This document shows positions 14,318 to 15,650 of a stretch of 15,650 nt of DNA, one piece after another (within the stretch, counting starts at the first letter, position 1; every line of letters begins with the position of its first letter). The stretch lies in the NCBI GenBank assembly GCA_965660325.1, contig CBFHZL010000063.1:1-15650 (forward strand), written 5' to 3'. The notes beneath the pieces are model-generated. The model was not told the DNA's origin and did no database searches. It saw nothing but the letters and a program-made list of their open reading frames with translations. The DNA is from Acidiluteibacter sp965660325 (GTDB lineage Bacteria > Bacteroidota > Bacteroidia > Flavobacteriales_E > Vicingaceae). The position numbers and the translations under genes are program-made.

Positions 14318-14896
14318 ATGAAAAAGATAATTCAATTTATAGCAGTGGCCTTTTTTGCGATTACCTTCTCTTCATGCGGATACAACAGCATGGTAGAAAA
14401 AAGCGAGACGGTCGATAAATCTTGGGCGCAAGTGCAAAACGTGTATCAGCGTAGAGCCGATTTGATTCCTAACTTAGTGAATACGGTAAAAGGTGCAGCT
14501 GACTTCGAAAAATCCACGTTGACTGAAGTGATCGAAGCACGTTCTAAAGCAACGAGCATGAACATCGATGCATCACAATTGGACGAAGCGAGCATGGCAA
14601 AATTTCAAGCGGCCCAAGGACAGTTATCAGGTGCATTGAGCAGATTATTGGTTTCTGTAGAGCGTTATCCTGAGCTGAAAGCCAATCAGAACTTTTTAGA
14701 ACTGCAAGCACAGCTTGAAGGCGCTGAAAATAGAATTACCGTAGAGCGCAAGAAGTTCAACGACGCGACCGGAAATTATAATACCTATATCAAACAGTTC
14801 CCGCGTGTTATTTATGCCGGATGGTTTGATTTTGAGAAGAAACCTTATTTTGAAGCAGACGCAGGAGCAGAAAAAGCACCAGAAGTACAATTTTAA
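14318..14896 (+). CDS. lemA: LemA family lipoprotein
   Basis: A 192-residue protein with a basic, hydrophobic signal segment ending in the lipobox-like FSSC, so C20 is the probable lipidated residue. The mature part is helical: SWAQVQNVYQRRADLIPNLVNTVKG (35-59) and NRITVERKKFNDATGNYNTYIKQFP (137-161) are the two LemA signature blocks. LemA proteins form a helical bundle facing the periplasm or outer face; the role is unknown, but the gene is regularly next to TPM-domain genes, as here. It is preceded by the htpG terminator. Upstream, TACCTTTA at 14287 resembles TAnnTTTG in seven of eight positions, a weak promoter candidate. The next gene starts 3 bp after the stop. Confidence 0.93.
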   Translation: MKKIIQFIAVAFFAITFSSCGYNSMVEKSETVDKSWAQVQNVYQRRADLIPNLVNTVKGAADFEKSTLTEVIEARSKATSMNIDASQLDEASMAKFQAAQGQLSGALSRLLVSVERYPELKANQNFLELQAQLEGAENRITVERKKFNDATGNYNTYIKQFPRVIYAGWFDFEKKPYFEADAGAEKAPEVQF

Positions 14897-14899
14897 GCC

Positions 14900-15337
14900 A
14901 TGGCAAAAGACTTATTTACAGATCAGCAGATAAAATACATCGAGAAATCAATCGGTGATGCGGAGTTAAATACCTCAGGAGAAATACGGGTGCACATCGA
15001 AAAGCGCTGTAAGGAAGATGTCCTTGATCGTTCTTCCCACGTGTTTAGCCTGTTGGAAATGCAAAAAACAGAACTCCGAAATGGCGTATTGTTTTATTTA
15101 GCCACTGAAGACAAACAGTTTGCCATTTTGGGCGATGTCGGTATCAACGCGGTGGTTCCTAAAGGTTTTTGGGATGAAATACGCGATATGATGGTGGATT
15201 TCTTCAAAAAAGGAGAATTTACGGAAGGCTTGGCAGAAGGAATCAAGAAATCTGGGGAACAACTAAAGTCCCACTTTCCGTATCAAAAAGACGATGTTGA
15301 CGAATTACCGAACGAAGTATCATTCGGAAAAAAGTAA
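14900..15337 (+). CDS. TPM domain protein, cytoplasmic form
   Basis: A 145-residue protein with one TPM domain and no signal peptide or membrane helix. FTDQQIKYIEKSIGDAELNTSGEIRVHIE opens the domain. Then come NGVLFYLATEDKQFAILGDVGINAVV and FWDEIRDMMVDFFKKGEFTEGLAEGI, the latter the conserved helical C-terminal part. TPM domains bind metal and have been described as phosphatases in plants and as partners of LemA or photosystem repair factors; a bacterial function is not established. It is the middle gene of lemA-TPM-TPM, 3 bp from each neighbour. The lack of an export signal contrasts with the exported partners on both sides. Confidence 0.88.
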   Translation: MAKDLFTDQQIKYIEKSIGDAELNTSGEIRVHIEKRCKEDVLDRSSHVFSLLEMQKTELRNGVLFYLATEDKQFAILGDVGINAVVPKGFWDEIRDMMVDFFKKGEFTEGLAEGIKKSGEQLKSHFPYQKDDVDELPNEVSFGKK

Positions 15338-15340
15338 ATT

Positions 15341-15650
15341 ATGATTCAATTAAAACGATTAGTACTCATTGGTTTATTGTTCATCGGTACCAACTTGGTA
15401 GCCCAAGACTGTATGCCTGAAAAACCATCTCCACCGCGATTGGTGAATGATTTTGCAGGAGTGTTGGATGCAGGGCAGGAGCAAGCTTTGGAACGGCGTC
15501 TTGTGACGTTTAACGACACCACTTCTACCCAAATTACCGTCGTAACGGTAAATGATTTGTGTGGAAATGATGCTGGAGCTTTTGCCTTTGAATTGGGTGA
15601 AAAGTGGGGCGTAGGTGATGCCCGATTTGATAACGGTGTAGTGCTGTTGT
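15341..15650 (+). CDS. TPM domain protein, exported (YgcG-like), 5' part
   Basis: The first 103 residues are visible and the gene runs off the window. A signal peptide is clear (KRLVLIGLLFIGTNLVAQ, 5-22), with likely cleavage near AQ-DC. The TPM domain starts with RLVNDFAGVLDAGQEQALERR (33-53), followed by TQITVVTV (63-70) and FAFELGEKWGVGDARFDNGVVLL. This is the classical YgcG form, which usually ends in a glycine-rich stretch and sometimes a membrane helix; that end is outside the window. It begins 3 bp after the previous stop and completes the lemA-TPM-TPM operon. Confidence 0.88.
   Translation, partial: MIQLKRLVLIGLLFIGTNLVAQDCMPEKPSPPRLVNDFAGVLDAGQEQALERRLVTFNDTTSTQITVVTVNDLCGNDAGAFAFELGEKWGVGDARFDNGVVLL

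Overview
The window reads as chromosomal DNA of an AT-rich member of the Bacteroidota, most likely Flavobacteriia or a near relative. The evidence is an ftsY-rimO neighbourhood, a BshC of about 534 residues, the short DUF2805/TIGR03643-type protein, lipoproteins and start regions without Shine-Dalgarno sequences, and a TAnnTTTG-type -7 element just before rimO. The genus cannot be named from the sequence. There is one assembly gap of 99 N at 8049-8147.

Positions 1-4478 (plus strand) hold housekeeping genes: the 3' end of ftsY with a strong terminator, then rimO and bshC spaced by 5 bp. Between ftsY and rimO lies a guest module on the minus strand. It is a REP-associated (RAYT, Y1/HUH) transposase gene flanked on both sides by related palindromes and half-palindromes in mirror orientation. 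The two flanks show a compensatory base-pair change, which makes this the best candidate here for a little-described mobile or domesticated repeat system.

Positions 4493-8017 (minus strand) form one colinear stress and envelope cluster. In transcription order it runs: CsbD-like protein, Dps, a small protein of a family often labelled phosphoribosylpyrophosphate synthetase, a cysteine-free ArsC-fold protein, a YtxH-like protein, an internal terminator, a YqjE-like (phage-holin-family) membrane protein, a small unknown protein, and an AI-2E family permease. Iron storage and DNA protection sit together with small envelope proteins, which suggests a general stress regulon. The start of the cluster is lost in the N gap.

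Positions 8306-10106 (minus strand) carry a stand-alone class I isoprenoid-synthase-fold enzyme and a SET-domain protein. They are separated by a degenerate repeat with an 8-bp period (AATnnnnn), broken by a GC-rich hairpin. Positions 10325-12238 hold a DUF2805 protein (plus strand), then a flavodoxin-like NAD(P)H oxidoreductase and a secreted esterase-fold hydrolase (minus strand).

Positions 12367-15650 (plus strand) hold htpG with a textbook terminator, then a lemA-TPM-TPM operon that runs off the window end.
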